Shown piece by piece: positions 54,529 through 63,968 of a stretch of 64,000 bases of DNA. The DNA is from Aureibacillus halotolerans. GTDB taxonomy: Bacteria > Bacillota > Bacilli > Bacillales > DSM-28697. The stretch's first letter is position 1. Every line of letters starts with the position of its first letter. The position numbers were made by a program, and so were the translations under genes. The stretch spans positions 445,218-509,217 of the forward strand of contig NZ_SNYJ01000001.1 in assembly GCF_004363045.1 (NCBI RefSeq), given 5' to 3'. Below the pieces are notes generated by a model. That model ran no database searches. It was not told the origin of the DNA and saw only the letters and a list, made by a program, of their open reading frames with translations.

Positions 54529-54540
54529 ACGTTTAAACGT
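54529..54540. promoter_or_regulatory. 12-bp palindrome upstream of the GH43 gene
   Basis: ACGTTTAAACGT is perfectly symmetric and lies about 150 bp before the GH43 start. LacI-family sugar regulators bind palindromes of this sort, but none is encoded nearby. The rest of the 417-bp gap (54383-54799) holds no gene. A TATAAT near 54726 and two TGTGAACA repeats around it probably belong to the amino acid transporter promoter. Confidence 0.3.
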
Positions 54541-54799
54541 CTCTCCCAAACATCGTTAGACAATCCTTTATATTGATCGTCTTAAAATAACATGAAGAAA
54601 ATTCTCTAGTTAGTCCAAACTGACCATATTGTCAGAGATTCAAACATAAGAAATTTGACCTAATGGCAGTCCAAAGTTGAACCTATTTCTGGTTGTGTTA
54701 AAATGTGAACATTGTGGGGTGTGTATAATTTGTGAACACGCACCTTATAACGAGAACACCAAAAAAGGTGTTAAAAAAACAAAATGGGGGTCAATCAGA

Positions 54800-55606
54800 A
54801 TGAAGAAAACGATGGGAATGCTGCTATTTGGCATCATGCTTGTTGTTCTTGCGGCGTGTGGAACTAGCAGTCAGGATGGCGCAAGTGGAGACAACACAGA
54901 CAGCTCTAGTAATGGGGAAGCAACGGACAGTGGAGGCGAAACATACGTCGTTGCCACTGACAACAACTTTGTTCCTTTCGAATTTGTTGATCAAGAAACA
55001 GATGAGCTTACAGGCTTTGACGTGGAACTCATGAGAGCGATCGCAGAGGAAGCTGGATTTAATGTCGAGTTTGAACAAATTGAATTTTCTGGTCTTATTT
55101 CCGGTGTAAGTACAGGTCGTTATGACATCGGGATTGCAGGAATTACCATTAATGATGAGCGTAAAGAAAAGGTCGATTTCTCAGACCCTTACTATGATTC
55201 AGGACTTACAGTAGCTGTACTAGAAGGCAATGAAGAGATCCAATCGGTAGAGGACCTTGCTGGTAAAACAGTCGGGACGAGAACCGGCTCAACGAGTCAG
55301 GAGTACCTTGCAGAGGAACTCCCTGATGCAAATGTAGAAGCGTATCCGGAGATTACAACAGCCTATCAGTCATTGCTAACGAACAAAATCGACGCCGTGC
55401 TGTATGACCTTCCGAATGTTCAGTACTACAGCAAAACAGAAGGTGGCGGAAAGATCCTTGCTGTTGGCGATCGCTTAACAGGGGAAAGCTACGGCATGGT
55501 ATTTGAAAAAGGGTCCGAATTAACAGAGCAAGTGAATACAGCTCTGCAAACTTTAAAAGACAACGGCACGTACGATGAAATTCATGCCAAATGGTTTGGT
55601 GAATAA
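54800..55606 (+). CDS. Polar amino acid ABC transporter, substrate-binding lipoprotein
   Basis: This 268-residue binding protein has a signal peptide with lipobox VLAAC, an acidic Ser/Gly/Asp linker, and the family 3 domain: ATDNNFVPFEF, GFDVELMRAIAEEAGF, RYDIGIAGITINDER and VGTRTGSTSQEYL. It resembles glutamine or arginine receptors (GlnH/ArtP type). The frame is open from 54677, but ATG 54800 with GGGGG upstream begins the signal peptide. It is the first gene of a complete binding protein-permease-ATPase set. Confidence 0.93.
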   Translation: MKKTMGMLLFGIMLVVLAACGTSSQDGASGDNTDSSSNGEATDSGGETYVVATDNNFVPFEFVDQETDELTGFDVELMRAIAEEAGFNVEFEQIEFSGLISGVSTGRYDIGIAGITINDERKEKVDFSDPYYDSGLTVAVLEGNEEIQSVEDLAGKTVGTRTGSTSQEYLAEELPDANVEAYPEITTAYQSLLTNKIDAVLYDLPNVQYYSKTEGGGKILAVGDRLTGESYGMVFEKGSELTEQVNTALQTLKDNGTYDEIHAKWFGE

Positions 55607-55690
55607 CCGCTACGCCAACACCTCATTTTCCATCCATTCCCGGCTGCCCCTTGCGGCAGCCGGTACATTTAGATTAAGGAGGCGTAGTTT

Positions 55691-56341
55691 ATGTCCGCTG
55701 AATATTTAAGTCAAGTCTTGCCCCTTCTTTTAGAAGGCTTTTGGATTACTTTTTATATCATAATTCTTGGCATGTTCTTTGGAACATTGATAGGTATTGT
55801 TTTTGGACTCATGCGTTTATCAAGATCAAAAATCGTCCTATTTTTAGCTAGTATCTATATAGAAATCGTTCGTGGTACTCCGATGCTTGCGCAAATCTTT
55901 TTTATCTACTTTGGTATCTCAGAAGCGACCGGCATAAACCTTGATAAAACAACAACTGGTGTTATTGTCATCGCCATTAACGCAGGTGCTTATTTGGCTG
56001 AAATATTTAGAGCAGGTATTCAATCCGTTGATAAAGGGCAAATGGAAGCTGGCCGTTCGCTTGGGCTCACACACAATCAGACGATGCGCCAAATTATTTG
56101 GCCACAGGCTTTAAAGCTTATCATCCCCCCCTACGGCAACCAATTTATTATTAGCTTGAAAGATACCTCCCTTCTTTCGGCAATTGCTGTTGGCGAATTA
56201 CTCTATAACGCAAAACAATTTGCTGCAACTGACTTTTCGTATTTTGAGACATTTGCATTAGTGTGCGTTTTCTACCTTATTATTACGATTCCATCTAGCA
56301 TACTTCTGAGACGCTATGAAAGGAGGATTGAGCGTGCATGA
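55691..56341 (+). CDS. Polar amino acid ABC transporter permease
   Basis: This 216-residue permease has five helices and the HisM/GlnP blocks ELVRGTP-like [15 protein letters not shown] (near residue 58), [15 protein letters not shown] (near 97) and [23 protein letters not shown], the EAA loop. It probably works as a homodimer, since only one permease gene is present. The start follows AAGGAGG by about 8 bp. The stop overlaps the ATPase start (ATGA). Confidence 0.94.
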   Translation: MSAEYLSQVLPLLLEGFWITFYIIILGMFFGTLIGIVFGLMRLSRSKIVLFLASIYIEIVRGTPMLAQIFFIYFGISEATGINLDKTTTGVIVIAINAGAYLAEIFRAGIQSVDKGQMEAGRSLGLTHNQTMRQIIWPQALKLIIPPYGNQFIISLKDTSLLSAIAVGELLYNAKQFAATDFSYFETFALVCVFYLIITIPSSILLRRYERRIERA

Positions 56342-57060
56342 TCGAGGTTAAGAATTTACACAAGTCATTTGGCAAAAACGAAGTCCTTAAGGGGATTAAT
56401 GCATCGATCGCAGAAAAGGAAGTCGTTTGCGTGATTGGTCCTTCTGGTTCGGGAAAAAGTACCTTTCTTCGATGTATCAATCGACTGGAGGACATAACCT
56501 CTGGAGACATTACCGTGAACGGCGTCAATGTAGCTGACACAAAAACCGACATTAATAAGCTTCGTTCAAATGTCGGGATGGTGTTCCAGCATTTCAACCT
56601 CTTCCCTCATAAAACGGTGAAGCAAAACATTACACTTGGGCCTTTAAAAGTAAGAGGCGCTAATAAAGAGGAAGCGGACAAAAAAGCGTTGCAGCTTTTA
56701 GAAAAAGTTGGCCTGGCCGACAAAGCAGATGCTTATCCATCCAGTCTTTCTGGTGGGCAAAAACAACGGGTCGCCATTGCTAGGGCGCTTGCGATGAACC
56801 CTGAAGTGATGCTTTTCGATGAGCCAACGTCCGCTCTAGATCCAGAGCTTGTTGGCGATGTGCTTGACGTCATGAAAAACCTCGCCCAGGAAGGCATGAC
56901 GATGGTTGTCGTCACCCATGAAATGGGCTTTGCTCGTGAAATGGGCGACCGTGTTTTCTTTATGGACGAAGGTGTGATCATGGAGGAAGGCACGCCCGAA
57001 AGCGTGTTTACACATACTTCTCATGAACGAACGAAAGCCTTTTTGAGCAAAGTGCTCTAA
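56338..57060 (+). CDS. Polar amino acid ABC transporter ATPase (GlnQ-like)
   Basis: This 240-residue ATPase has Walker [10 protein letters not shown], signature [16 protein letters not shown], Walker [15 protein letters not shown] and switch H in [15 protein letters not shown], all as in GlnQ/HisP. It starts inside the permease stop codon, after AAAGGAGG. With the two genes before it the transporter is complete and is closed by a terminator. Confidence 0.95.
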   Translation: MIEVKNLHKSFGKNEVLKGINASIAEKEVVCVIGPSGSGKSTFLRCINRLEDITSGDITVNGVNVADTKTDINKLRSNVGMVFQHFNLFPHKTVKQNITLGPLKVRGANKEEADKKALQLLEKVGLADKADAYPSSLSGGQKQRVAIARALAMNPEVMLFDEPTSALDPELVGDVLDVMKNLAQEGMTMVVVTHEMGFAREMGDRVFFMDEGVIMEEGTPESVFTHTSHERTKAFLSKVL

Positions 57061-57116
57061 TAATACTCAAAAGTCTATTAGGTCACTGACCTTTACATCA
57101 TTGCTTTCTCCATTTT

Positions 57117-57151
57117 AAAAAGCCAGGAGAATAATTTCTCCTGGCTTTTTT
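57117..57151. terminator. Terminator of the amino acid transporter operon
   Basis: AAAAAGCCAGGAGA and TCTCCTGGCTTTTT pair perfectly around a short AT loop. With A and T runs on both sides it can also stop transcription from the convergent lipoprotein gene. Confidence 0.92.
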
Positions 57152-57190
57152 ATATTGAGCGCCTTCACGTCATTCCTCGGATTCGGACAC

Positions 57191-57694
57191 TTAATCTTCC
57201 TCGAATATTATGTCATGCTCTTCTGCAAGAACTTCCATTTCCTCTTGAAAAGTTGTCATAGACTCATTATAAGCAGTGAGTTGTGCATCCAGCTCTTCTT
57301 CTATTTTGAAGAACTCTTCCTCTGAAACGGCAGGATCCACTCTTGCTTTAGCATATTCAATCTGCAAATCAGTTACTAGAACGAATTGATCATAGAATTG
57401 TTGCCGCAATTCATACAAATCCTGTGCTTCCTCGGTTTCAACAGTCGTCGAGGTCATAATCGCTTCGATCTCGTCAAGCAATGGCTGTAATTCTGTTTCA
57501 TTCAATTGCTCCACGTCTTCCAAAGTGTTTTGATTATACATCTTTGCGATAACTTCATCTGATTCCACACCCTGTTCATCAAGCATGTCACTCACTTCAT
57601 TATTCACTGTCAAAATTTCCTCGGTTGCTGCAGATGTACACGCACTTAAAAACAACACACTCATCAATCCAAAAGCCAATACCCAATTTTTCAC
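57191..57694 (-). CDS. Acidic helical lipoprotein of unknown function
   Basis: This 167-residue protein has a signal peptide with the lipobox LSAC and a mature part that is very rich in Glu, Asp and Gln with heptad-like spacing (LNETELQPLLDEIEAIM, EEEFFKIEEELDAQLTAY), so it should form helices or coiled coil outside the membrane. It resembles YkyA-type or other small Bacillus lipoproteins in size and composition; I cannot name the family. GTG start with GAGGAGG 9 bp upstream. Confidence 0.75.
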   Translation of the reverse strand: MKNWVLAFGLMSVLFLSACTSAATEEILTVNNEVSDMLDEQGVESDEVIAKMYNQNTLEDVEQLNETELQPLLDEIEAIMTSTTVETEEAQDLYELRQQFYDQFVLVTDLQIEYAKARVDPAVSEEEFFKIEEELDAQLTAYNESMTTFQEEMEVLAEEHDIIFEED

Positions 57695-57840
57695 TACACC
57701 GTTCCTCCTCTAATTTTCTGCTTTTGTTTCTGGATGAACGGCATTTCAACAAATTGTTTCTTAATTTCCATATTATCCATTTAACGCCGTTCTTTCTTCT
57801 ATTCCTCCATTTCTTCCATTTGAAACATCTTTTTCCACAT

Positions 57841-58905
57841 TTATAGTCTTTGCTCTATCGTTTCAATGATCAATGGCAGCTGATTCGGTATCATTTCTTT
57901 TTTTCGCTCAGGCACGGTAAAAGGGACTTCGTTCATCTCAGACCAATCTCGAACAAGATGGGTTTCTCCCAAATAGCTCAGTTCCACGGTGGCACAAAGA
58001 TGGCGAACATCGTACATCGCGGTTTGCCCAACGAGACGGAGAGGAATACCTGCCAAAACAGCCGTCGACACCGTCGTCCAGTTTGGTCGCGTAAACACCC
58101 AATCCGAAGCTGCTATATAATCCTGTGGATTTTTTTCAAACTTTGGCACAGGGACGACATTGGCACTGCCCGTCATCATCCCAGAGGAAACGACAAACAT
58201 GGTATCTTGGCGATTCGTCCATTCTGCTGGCAGTTTAAACTCGTCTTCCTTTGTGCCCAGGTCAATATAAGCAATTTGTTTTTTCTCTTCATGCGCCATC
58301 CAGCGTCTTCGAAGGCGTCGAATGCGCTTTGTATTTTCAGTCGCACCGAACCAGCCTGCATTGACTGTTTGATCCCTTCCCCATGCAGGCTCATGATGTC
58401 CTTCAAGCCGAATCCAGCAGTCCATATGCCCGTACGCATCTTCTAATAATGTGGAATTTTTCCCAAATAAATCTTCATAGACCGTGCTCCACGTGAAATT
58501 AGACAATCCTATCGAAGGGATCCCTGCTGCATGGGCTGCCGGAAATGCGACCGGCTCTATATCACTCACGACGAGGCGAGCTTCAGAATCACGCAAAAAT
58601 GCCGTTTCATTAGCAAGCAATTCCGGCCATTCGAAACATAACGTTTCGAAATCTTCGGTCATTTTCGATTCAGATAACGTCCACCCATCCAACTGGTAGC
58701 GATAACCGAACTGACACTCAAGTGTCCGAAACGTTAAACGATCCCTGTACGGATATAAGCGTCGAGAAAGATATCGCCTTTCGGCTGTATGTACAATGGT
58801 AATATGAAGCTCTGAATGTTTGGAAAACAGGGCTTCTATGAGGACAACATCTCTCATAGCGTGCCGGCTATCTGTATCTGATATATAAAATACAACGTGT
58901 GACAT
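57841..58905 (-). CDS. GT-B-like (glycosyltransferase-fold) protein, paralogue 2
   Basis: This 354-residue protein is a clear paralogue of the one at 36842-37933. Shared blocks are VFYISD at the start, RRLYPYRDRLTFRT (RRLYMFKERIVFRT there), VVSDIEPVAFPAAH, SIGLSNFTWSTVY, RIRRLRRRWM and VVSSGMMTGSANVVPVPKFEKNPQDYIAASDW. The pattern fits a GT-B fold with its donor half at the C terminus. In contrast to paralogue 1 it has no dehydrogenase homologue next to it. AGGAG lies 6 bp before the ATG. Substrates are unknown. Confidence 0.7.
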   Translation of the reverse strand: MSHVVFYISDTDSRHAMRDVVLIEALFSKHSELHITIVHTAERRYLSRRLYPYRDRLTFRTLECQFGYRYQLDGWTLSESKMTEDFETLCFEWPELLANETAFLRDSEARLVVSDIEPVAFPAAHAAGIPSIGLSNFTWSTVYEDLFGKNSTLLEDAYGHMDCWIRLEGHHEPAWGRDQTVNAGWFGATENTKRIRRLRRRWMAHEEKKQIAYIDLGTKEDEFKLPAEWTNRQDTMFVVSSGMMTGSANVVPVPKFEKNPQDYIAASDWVFTRPNWTTVSTAVLAGIPLRLVGQTAMYDVRHLCATVELSYLGETHLVRDWSEMNEVPFTVPERKKEMIPNQLPLIIETIEQRL

Positions 58906-59430
58906 CGACGTCTCCTATCGCTCGCCTCACCTTACTTTGACGTTGGTGGACCGCAAGAATTCAACAGCATCTCAAACAGCAGCTGACATGTAAAGCAGAT
59001 AAATGACGAAGATGATGTTCTCAATAAAGAAAACCACACGAATAAGAGACGCTTGAGATCCTCACGCGTCACGTTTGTTCTGTATGCCCGTCTCACCTAA
59101 TCAAGACTGCTTCATTTCAACACGCCTTATCTCACTGCAAAATGCAATTCAGTTCAATAATTATACCACATTTTTACACAAACGTCATCGACTGGTCTAA
59201 TTTTAATGAGGACTTAAGAAACCTAAACGATTAGAACCCCAAGCACTGAGATCAATTCCTACCGTGCGTTGTCGTGGTATACTACGGATGAAAACTGAAG
59301 CAAGCCTTTTCGGTGTATCAATAGTAGAAGTGTACTCAGTTAGAAGCAAAAAACCATGAGTCCGTCTAAAACGAACGACACTTTATTCATCACCCTACTC
59401 GTACTAAAAAGTACTCTATAGGAGGCATTT
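58906..59430. other. Intergenic region between GT-like gene and moaC
   Basis: These 525 bp hold no credible gene. On the minus strand TATAAT (59165-59160) could be the -10 of the GT-like gene, with a poor -35. On the plus strand TATACT near 59278 may serve moaC, again with a weak -35. Nothing like the Moco riboswitch was recognised. Confidence 0.4.
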
Positions 59431-59925
59431 ATGAAAGAGTTCACTCATTTAAACGAGCAAGGTCGTGCGCGCATGGTCGATGTCTCAGCAAAACCGGAGA
59501 CCGTTCGAACAGCGAAGGCGCGAACTTCCATTTTCGTTAATCAAGACATCTACATACAAATCAAAGAGCAAACAACTAAGAAAGGAGATGTCCTTGCCGT
59601 TGCACAGGTGGCTGGCATTATGGCGGTCAAGCAAACGTCTGCCATTATTCCGATGTGCCACCCTATCCCTGTTCTGGGCATTGACATTTCCTTTGAGTGG
59701 CAGATAGACGAAACCAACCAGATTTATGAGCTCGTCATTGATGTAGAGGCAAAAACAAAGGGCAGCACAGGGATTGAGATGGAAGTCCTCACAGGTGCTT
59801 CGGTGACAGCGCTGACAGTTTATGATATGTGCAAAGCACTCGACAAAGGGATGGTGATTGGTCAAACGATGCTTCTGACAAAAACGGGCGGACAAAATGG
59901 TCGCTTTCAGCGTGACGACGCATAG
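59431..59925 (+). CDS. moaC: Cyclic pyranopterin monophosphate synthase MoaC
   Basis: This 164-residue enzyme acts after MoaA in the first stage of molybdenum cofactor synthesis. Motifs are [14 protein letters not shown] at the start, [11 protein letters not shown] (active-site His near 77), [28 protein letters not shown] (near 110-137, catalytic Asp and Lys) and TGGQNGRF near the end. The GIEMEVLTG block has Val where Ala is usual. No other mo genes are near. AGGAGG lies 5 bp before the ATG. Nitrate reductase is the likely user, as a nitrate transporter gene is convergent. Confidence 0.95.
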   Translation: MKEFTHLNEQGRARMVDVSAKPETVRTAKARTSIFVNQDIYIQIKEQTTKKGDVLAVAQVAGIMAVKQTSAIIPMCHPIPVLGIDISFEWQIDETNQIYELVIDVEAKTKGSTGIEMEVLTGASVTALTVYDMCKALDKGMVIGQTMLLTKTGGQNGRFQRDDA

Positions 59926-59939
59926 CCTTTTTGAGGTAC

Positions 59940-59987
59940 CCGTGAATAGGCTGAAGAGAGCAAATACCCCCTTCGCCTATTCCACTG
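59940..59987. other. Stem-loop between moaC and the nitrate transporter gene
   Basis: GTGAATAGGCTGAAG and CTTCGCCTATTCCAC pair with two single-base bulges. No T run follows, so it is a weak terminator at best. A second stem (AGCCGCT / AGCGGCT, 60059-60082) lies at the end of the convergent gene. Confidence 0.45.
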
Positions 59988-60083
59988 GACCAATTGATAC
60001 AGACAACAAATGCTCTGTTCTGCCAATATACATTTTCGATTGCGATGAACTCATTTAAAGCCGCTTGTAAAACTACATAGCGG

Positions 60084-61292
60084 CTATTTGTCATGGAGCG
60101 CACTCTCAGACAACATAAAACGATGTTGTTTTTTCGTGATCTCCTTCGTTCGATCGACCTTATGCAGCCACAGAATAAAGACCAGTGCCGCGAGCGAGGT
60201 CTGCGACAAAAGCATAAACGCAATGGCGTAGTCTCCGGTTAACGCCTTTACCCCTCCAAGGACTAGCGGTGGAAACACACCTCCAAGACCGCCCATCATC
60301 GACACGACACCATTCACAATCCCTGCCTGCTCCTGAAAATAATAAGGAACAAGCTTAAAGACGATCCCATTGCCTAGACCCGACAAGCATGCAATTGCCA
60401 GACAACCAACAGTAAACCATACTAGTGTCGTTGACAGCGCCAGTAGCAACGCCATGACGACAAATCCGGCGATAATTCCTAAGAGCAATCGTAACGGTAG
60501 GAAGCGATCGGCAAGCCAGCCTCCTAAAGGTCGTAACAATGTTGCACATGCGATAAACCCTGCAGTTCTCATTCCCGCATCAACATTCGCGAGATTAAAT
60601 ACGGTGACTAAATGAATAGGCAGGAACACGGAAAATGCCACAAAAGCCCCGAAAGTAATGAAATAGACGAGAGACAAAAGCCAGAGCTTCTCATTCCGAT
60701 ACACCTTCACCAGCTGATGTTTTATCCCCGTTCGAACGCGAGGTTCATGGCGATCGCCTGCAATGACGTTGAGGAGGACAAAGAGAGTAAGCAGCGGGAG
60801 ATAAAGCCAAATGGTGCGTTCCCAGCCAATTGAACTGGCGATGACTGGCGCACAAAAGGTTGTCACCGCCGTACCAATATTGCCTACACCATAGATGCCA
60901 TTGACTAGGCCGTGACGGTCTCTTGGATAATATTTCGGCAGCGATGTTACCCCAATAGAAAACACCGCCCCCGCCACCCCAAGGAGCAACCCGCTTACAA
61001 ACAGCGACGGAACTGTTGTAGCGCTACTAAGCAAATAAACAGGGGGAACAAGCATAAGGAAGCTCACAATGAACAAAACCCTTGCCCCAAAAAGGCTGGC
61101 ATAATAGCCAAAGGGGATCCGTAAAATCGATCCTAAAACAACAGGAGTGGCAATCAACAATGACATATGTTCATCAGCGACTTGCACGTCGTCACGTATG
61201 AATGGAAGCAATGCAGACAAAAGCGACCAGACCATAAATGCAGCGATTAAATTTAACGTTTGCAAAGGCAGCTGCCAAGCTTGACGCACCAC
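60084..61292 (-). CDS. Nitrate/nitrite transporter, NarK/NasA family (MFS)
   Basis: This 402-residue protein has twelve helices and both nitrate-signature regions: SIGVTSLPKYYPRDRHGLVNGIYG...GNIGTA near residue 112 and GNGIVFKLVPYYF...AGIVNGVVSMMGGLGG near 315. Arg in the first region and Arg in LRPLGGWLADR match anion-binding positions. It imports nitrate or exports nitrite at the cytoplasmic membrane. No reductase gene is in the window. GTG start (61292 or 61289) after AAGGAGAGG. The convergent moaC gene supports nitrate use. Confidence 0.88.
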   Translation of the reverse strand: MVRQAWQLPLQTLNLIAAFMVWSLLSALLPFIRDDVQVADEHMSLLIATPVVLGSILRIPFGYYASLFGARVLFIVSFLMLVPPVYLLSSATTVPSLFVSGLLLGVAGAVFSIGVTSLPKYYPRDRHGLVNGIYGVGNIGTAVTTFCAPVIASSIGWERTIWLYLPLLTLFVLLNVIAGDRHEPRVRTGIKHQLVKVYRNEKLWLLSLVYFITFGAFVAFSVFLPIHLVTVFNLANVDAGMRTAGFIACATLLRPLGGWLADRFLPLRLLLGIIAGFVVMALLLALSTTLVWFTVGCLAIACLSGLGNGIVFKLVPYYFQEQAGIVNGVVSMMGGLGGVFPPLVLGGVKALTGDYAIAFMLLSQTSLAALVFILWLHKVDRTKEITKKQHRFMLSESALHDK

Positions 61293-61536
61293 GCTTCACC
61301 TCTCCTTGTCTCTTTCTTTCTTTTTACCACATTCGTTATTGCTTTTCGGATTGATTGATAGATATATTCACACAGAAAATTCCATCAATCTGAATGGAGG
61401 GCTGCAATACGTAATGAAGAAGGAAGCAAAACCAATGCCAACAGGGCTTTGCAACGGCATCGTTCTTCCCTAACAGAGTGACATCATCTGATTTTTGGAG
61501 AAAATGTCCTTTTTTCATATGAAAATTGGATTTTTA

Positions 61537-61566
61537 TTGCTGATTCCCTCTTTGTTCTGCTATACT
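61537..61566 (+). promoter_or_regulatory. Sigma-A promoter of the ROK kinase-nanE operon
   Basis: TTGCTG (61537-61542) and TATACT (61561-61566) are 18 bp apart and about 80 bp before the start. The rest of the gap 61293-61536 shows nothing I can name. Confidence 0.55.
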
Positions 61567-61647
61567 TTGCTGTATAAAACACATCGCTTTTACAATAACC
61601 CCATTTAAATGAACAGGATCTGCCAAACAAAGGGGGCGTATGTACCA

Positions 61648-62544
61648 TTGGGGACAACTTACGCAGCATTAGACGTCGGGGGAACAGCCATCAAGTACGG
61701 TATCGTTAACGACCGTAAGCAAGTGCTTTCCAGTCATACAATCGATACGGAGGCGCACAAAGGCGGGGCCTATGTCGTTCAGAGAATTTGCCACCTAGCA
61801 AAAGAACTGTCAGCGAACACGGATGTAGAGGGAATTGCGATTAGTACGGCTGGGCAAGTGGATGTGTGGTGTGGGTCCATCACTGATGCCGGCCCAACCA
61901 TGCCTGGGTATTCCGACCGTGCCATCATCACCGCGGTCGAGAACGCTACAAAGTTGCCTGTTGAAGTGGAAAACGACGTCAATTGCGTCGCCCTCGCAGA
62001 GCATTGGGCAGGGAGCTGTCAAAAAACAGATCACTTTGTCGCCTTTACATTAGGTACAGGGATCGGCGGTGCGATATTTATTAACGGAGCGCTCTATCGC
62101 GGACACGCCTTCAGCGCTGGTGAATGGGGGTATATGCCAATCAATGGGAAGGGCTTTGAAGAGACAGCTTCCATCAACGCGCTCCTCAATCAAGTACGGA
62201 AAGCGCTGCCAGAAGAGACCATTCGAAACGGTGAGCATGTCTTTCAGCTCTATGATCAAGAGCATCCGCTGGTCGTTCCGCTCGTCGAGGCATTTTATCA
62301 CACGATTGCTATTGGCATTCGAACAGTTGACCACATACTGAATCCTGAAAAAATCGTCATCGGGGGCGGCGTCACGCAACGCGGAACGTCCTTTTTATAT
62401 GAATTGACAGAGGCTTTGAAGAACGTCCATCCGACTATGGCGGCTAAAGTGGTTCTTGCAACTTCAGGGAATCAAGCGGGCATGCTCGGTGCCGTTTATC
62501 ATTTTCAAGCCATGCAGAAGGCCAGGGAGGCGATTCGCCAATGA
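61648..62544 (+). CDS. ROK-family sugar kinase, probable ManNAc kinase (NanK-like)
   Basis: This 298-residue kinase has the ROK/hexokinase phosphate motif YAALDVGGTAIKYG, the substrate loop ENDVNCVALAEHWAG with the catalytic Asp, and the ATP motifs LGTGIGGAIFING and IVIGGGVTQ. The zinc-binding cluster of most ROK proteins (CxCGxxGCxE and its His) is absent: the region reads GEWGYMPINGKGFEETASI. Linked to nanE it should phosphorylate N-acetylmannosamine. TTG 61648 has AAGGGGG 11 bp upstream; ATG 61609 has no site. The 3' end overlaps nanE by 4 bp. Confidence 0.82.
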   Translation: MGTTYAALDVGGTAIKYGIVNDRKQVLSSHTIDTEAHKGGAYVVQRICHLAKELSANTDVEGIAISTAGQVDVWCGSITDAGPTMPGYSDRAIITAVENATKLPVEVENDVNCVALAEHWAGSCQKTDHFVAFTLGTGIGGAIFINGALYRGHAFSAGEWGYMPINGKGFEETASINALLNQVRKALPEETIRNGEHVFQLYDQEHPLVVPLVEAFYHTIAIGIRTVDHILNPEKIVIGGGVTQRGTSFLYELTEALKNVHPTMAAKVVLATSGNQAGMLGAVYHFQAMQKAREAIRQ

Positions 62545-63254
62545 CAACTGCATTCTTCAACACCATTAAACACAAGCTCATTGCCTCATGCCAAGCATTA
62601 GAAGAAGAACCCTTACATGGTGCCGATATCATGGCGAAAATGGCGACTGCCGCCAAAATGGGCGGAGCCACCGCGATTCGTGCCAATTCGGTCGTCGATA
62701 TTCAGGCGATTCGAAACGCCACGAAGCTACCGCTAATCGGCATCATCAAGCAAGAGTACGCAGGCAGCGACGTGTTTATCACACCGACCTTAAAAGAAGT
62801 CGAAGCACTGACCTCCCTCCAAATTGATTGCATTGCCTTAGATGCGACCGCACGACCACGTCCAGGCGGCGGAACATTGGAGCAGCTCATCTCCTTTATT
62901 CACAGCCAAGGCGTGTTAGTCATGGGTGACATCTCCACGCTTGAGGAAGCGAAGCAAGCGGAGGCCCTTGGTGTGGATTGTGTAGGCACGACATTGTCTG
63001 GCTATACTCCTTATTCCCGACAGCTGCAAGGCCCCGATCTCACATTAATCCGGGACGCTGCACTTGCCCTGTCCATTCCGGTCATCGCTGAAGGAAAAAT
63101 TCATACGACCGAAGATGCCAAACAGGCGATGCTTGCAGGTGCACATGCGGTTGTAGTTGGCTCAGCGATCAGTCGCCCACAGCTCATTACGAAACGATTT
63201 GTCACTAGCGTCGAAAGTGTTTTTCATCCAAGCCGCGAGTCACAAGGCAGCTGA
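62541..63254 (+). CDS. nanE: N-acetylmannosamine-6-phosphate 2-epimerase NanE
   Basis: This 237-residue TIM-barrel enzyme converts ManNAc-6P to GlcNAc-6P in the cytoplasm. The blocks IIKQEYAGSDVFITPT (catalytic Lys near 73), DCIALDATARPRP (near 93), VGTTLSGYTPYS (near 152) and PVIAEGKIHTTEDA (near 182) match NanE. It starts within the ROK gene stop (ATGA). No sialate lyase (nanA) or transporter is adjacent, so ManNAc itself may be the source. The product joins the GlcNAc-6P made by MurQ. Confidence 0.95.
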   Translation: MTTAFFNTIKHKLIASCQALEEEPLHGADIMAKMATAAKMGGATAIRANSVVDIQAIRNATKLPLIGIIKQEYAGSDVFITPTLKEVEALTSLQIDCIALDATARPRPGGGTLEQLISFIHSQGVLVMGDISTLEEAKQAEALGVDCVGTTLSGYTPYSRQLQGPDLTLIRDAALALSIPVIAEGKIHTTEDAKQAMLAGAHAVVVGSAISRPQLITKRFVTSVESVFHPSRESQGS

Positions 63255-63268
63255 TCAGCTGCTTTTTT
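63247..63268 (+). terminator. Terminator of the nanK-like/nanE operon
   Basis: GCAGCTGATCAGCTGC is a perfect 16-bp palindrome followed by TTTTTT; it overlaps the nanE stop codon. Confidence 0.8.
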
Positions 63269-63295
63269 GTTTTGGTAATGTATTTAAAAATGGCG

Positions 63296-63332
63296 CAGGA
63301 GCTACGCCTTATTGTAAATAGGCTAGCTCCTC
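63296..63332. other. Stem-loop in convergent gap
   Basis: GGAGCTACGCCTTAT and ATAGGCTAGCTCC pair with two bulges around a short AT loop. It may end the minus-strand membrane protein gene, but has no strong T run. Confidence 0.45.
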
Positions 63333-63392
63333 CGTTGATTTCTTGCTTTTTGAATGGATTGTCAAAGCAATACATCTATGCATACTCTCTAA

Positions 63393-63968
63393 TCAGTTTG
63401 TTTCTTCTTCGAAGTTAATAGGTTCTGTCTCGCGCCATGACCAACTGTATGTATGCATTTCATCGTCTAGTTTAAAGTTCTTAATAAATGTCTTACCACC
63501 TGCATCCATCTCCACATCATACACATGAATATCAATGACCTTTTCTTGGTCGGAAAAATAGGTGATCTTTAGTTGTCCATAAAAATCATAGGATGAATTA
63601 AAGTTGCCTGCGTAAAGGTCATATTCATAGACCATGTCTCCCCCATCATCTTTGTATGTATAACTAACCGTATATGGCATAAGTTTCTGTAGATTTGTTA
63701 GATTATCGTATCCCTCAACTCGTTCCTCGTAGGCATCATCTAAATTAGCATGCACCCTTTGATCCGCCTTCTCTTCCTCCCATTCACTGAAGTGCCAAAT
63801 AGAAACAATTACACTTAGGAATAAATAAGGGATAAAAAAGATGATTATAGACGTCCCAATTGCCGAAGCCCTAGAATATTTTCCAATGACTAACCCGACA
63901 AAAGCAACGATTGCCAACGTAAGAGGTACATAAAATGACCATCCAAAAAGAATTTTTATCCAATCCAT
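63393..63968 (-). CDS. Two-helix membrane protein with extracellular or cytoplasmic beta domain, unknown function
   Basis: This 191-residue protein has two membrane helices (about residues 11-30 and 38-60) and then a hydrophilic, acidic domain of about 125 residues with beta-rich blocks VSYTYKDDGGDMVYEYDLYAG and FYGQLKITYF. I do not recognise the family. AAGGAGG lies 7 bp before the ATG. The sequence is AT-rich. It is the last gene seen in full before the window ends. Confidence 0.7.
   Translation of the reverse strand: MDWIKILFGWSFYVPLTLAIVAFVGLVIGKYSRASAIGTSIIIFFIPYLFLSVIVSIWHFSEWEEEKADQRVHANLDDAYEERVEGYDNLTNLQKLMPYTVSYTYKDDGGDMVYEYDLYAGNFNSSYDFYGQLKITYFSDQEKVIDIHVYDVEMDAGGKTFIKNFKLDDEMHTYSWSWRETEPINFEEETN

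Noticed and set aside
57850-58446. 198-codon plus-strand frame
   Set aside because: Antisense to the GT-B-like paralogue, which is supported by its partner at 36842-37933.
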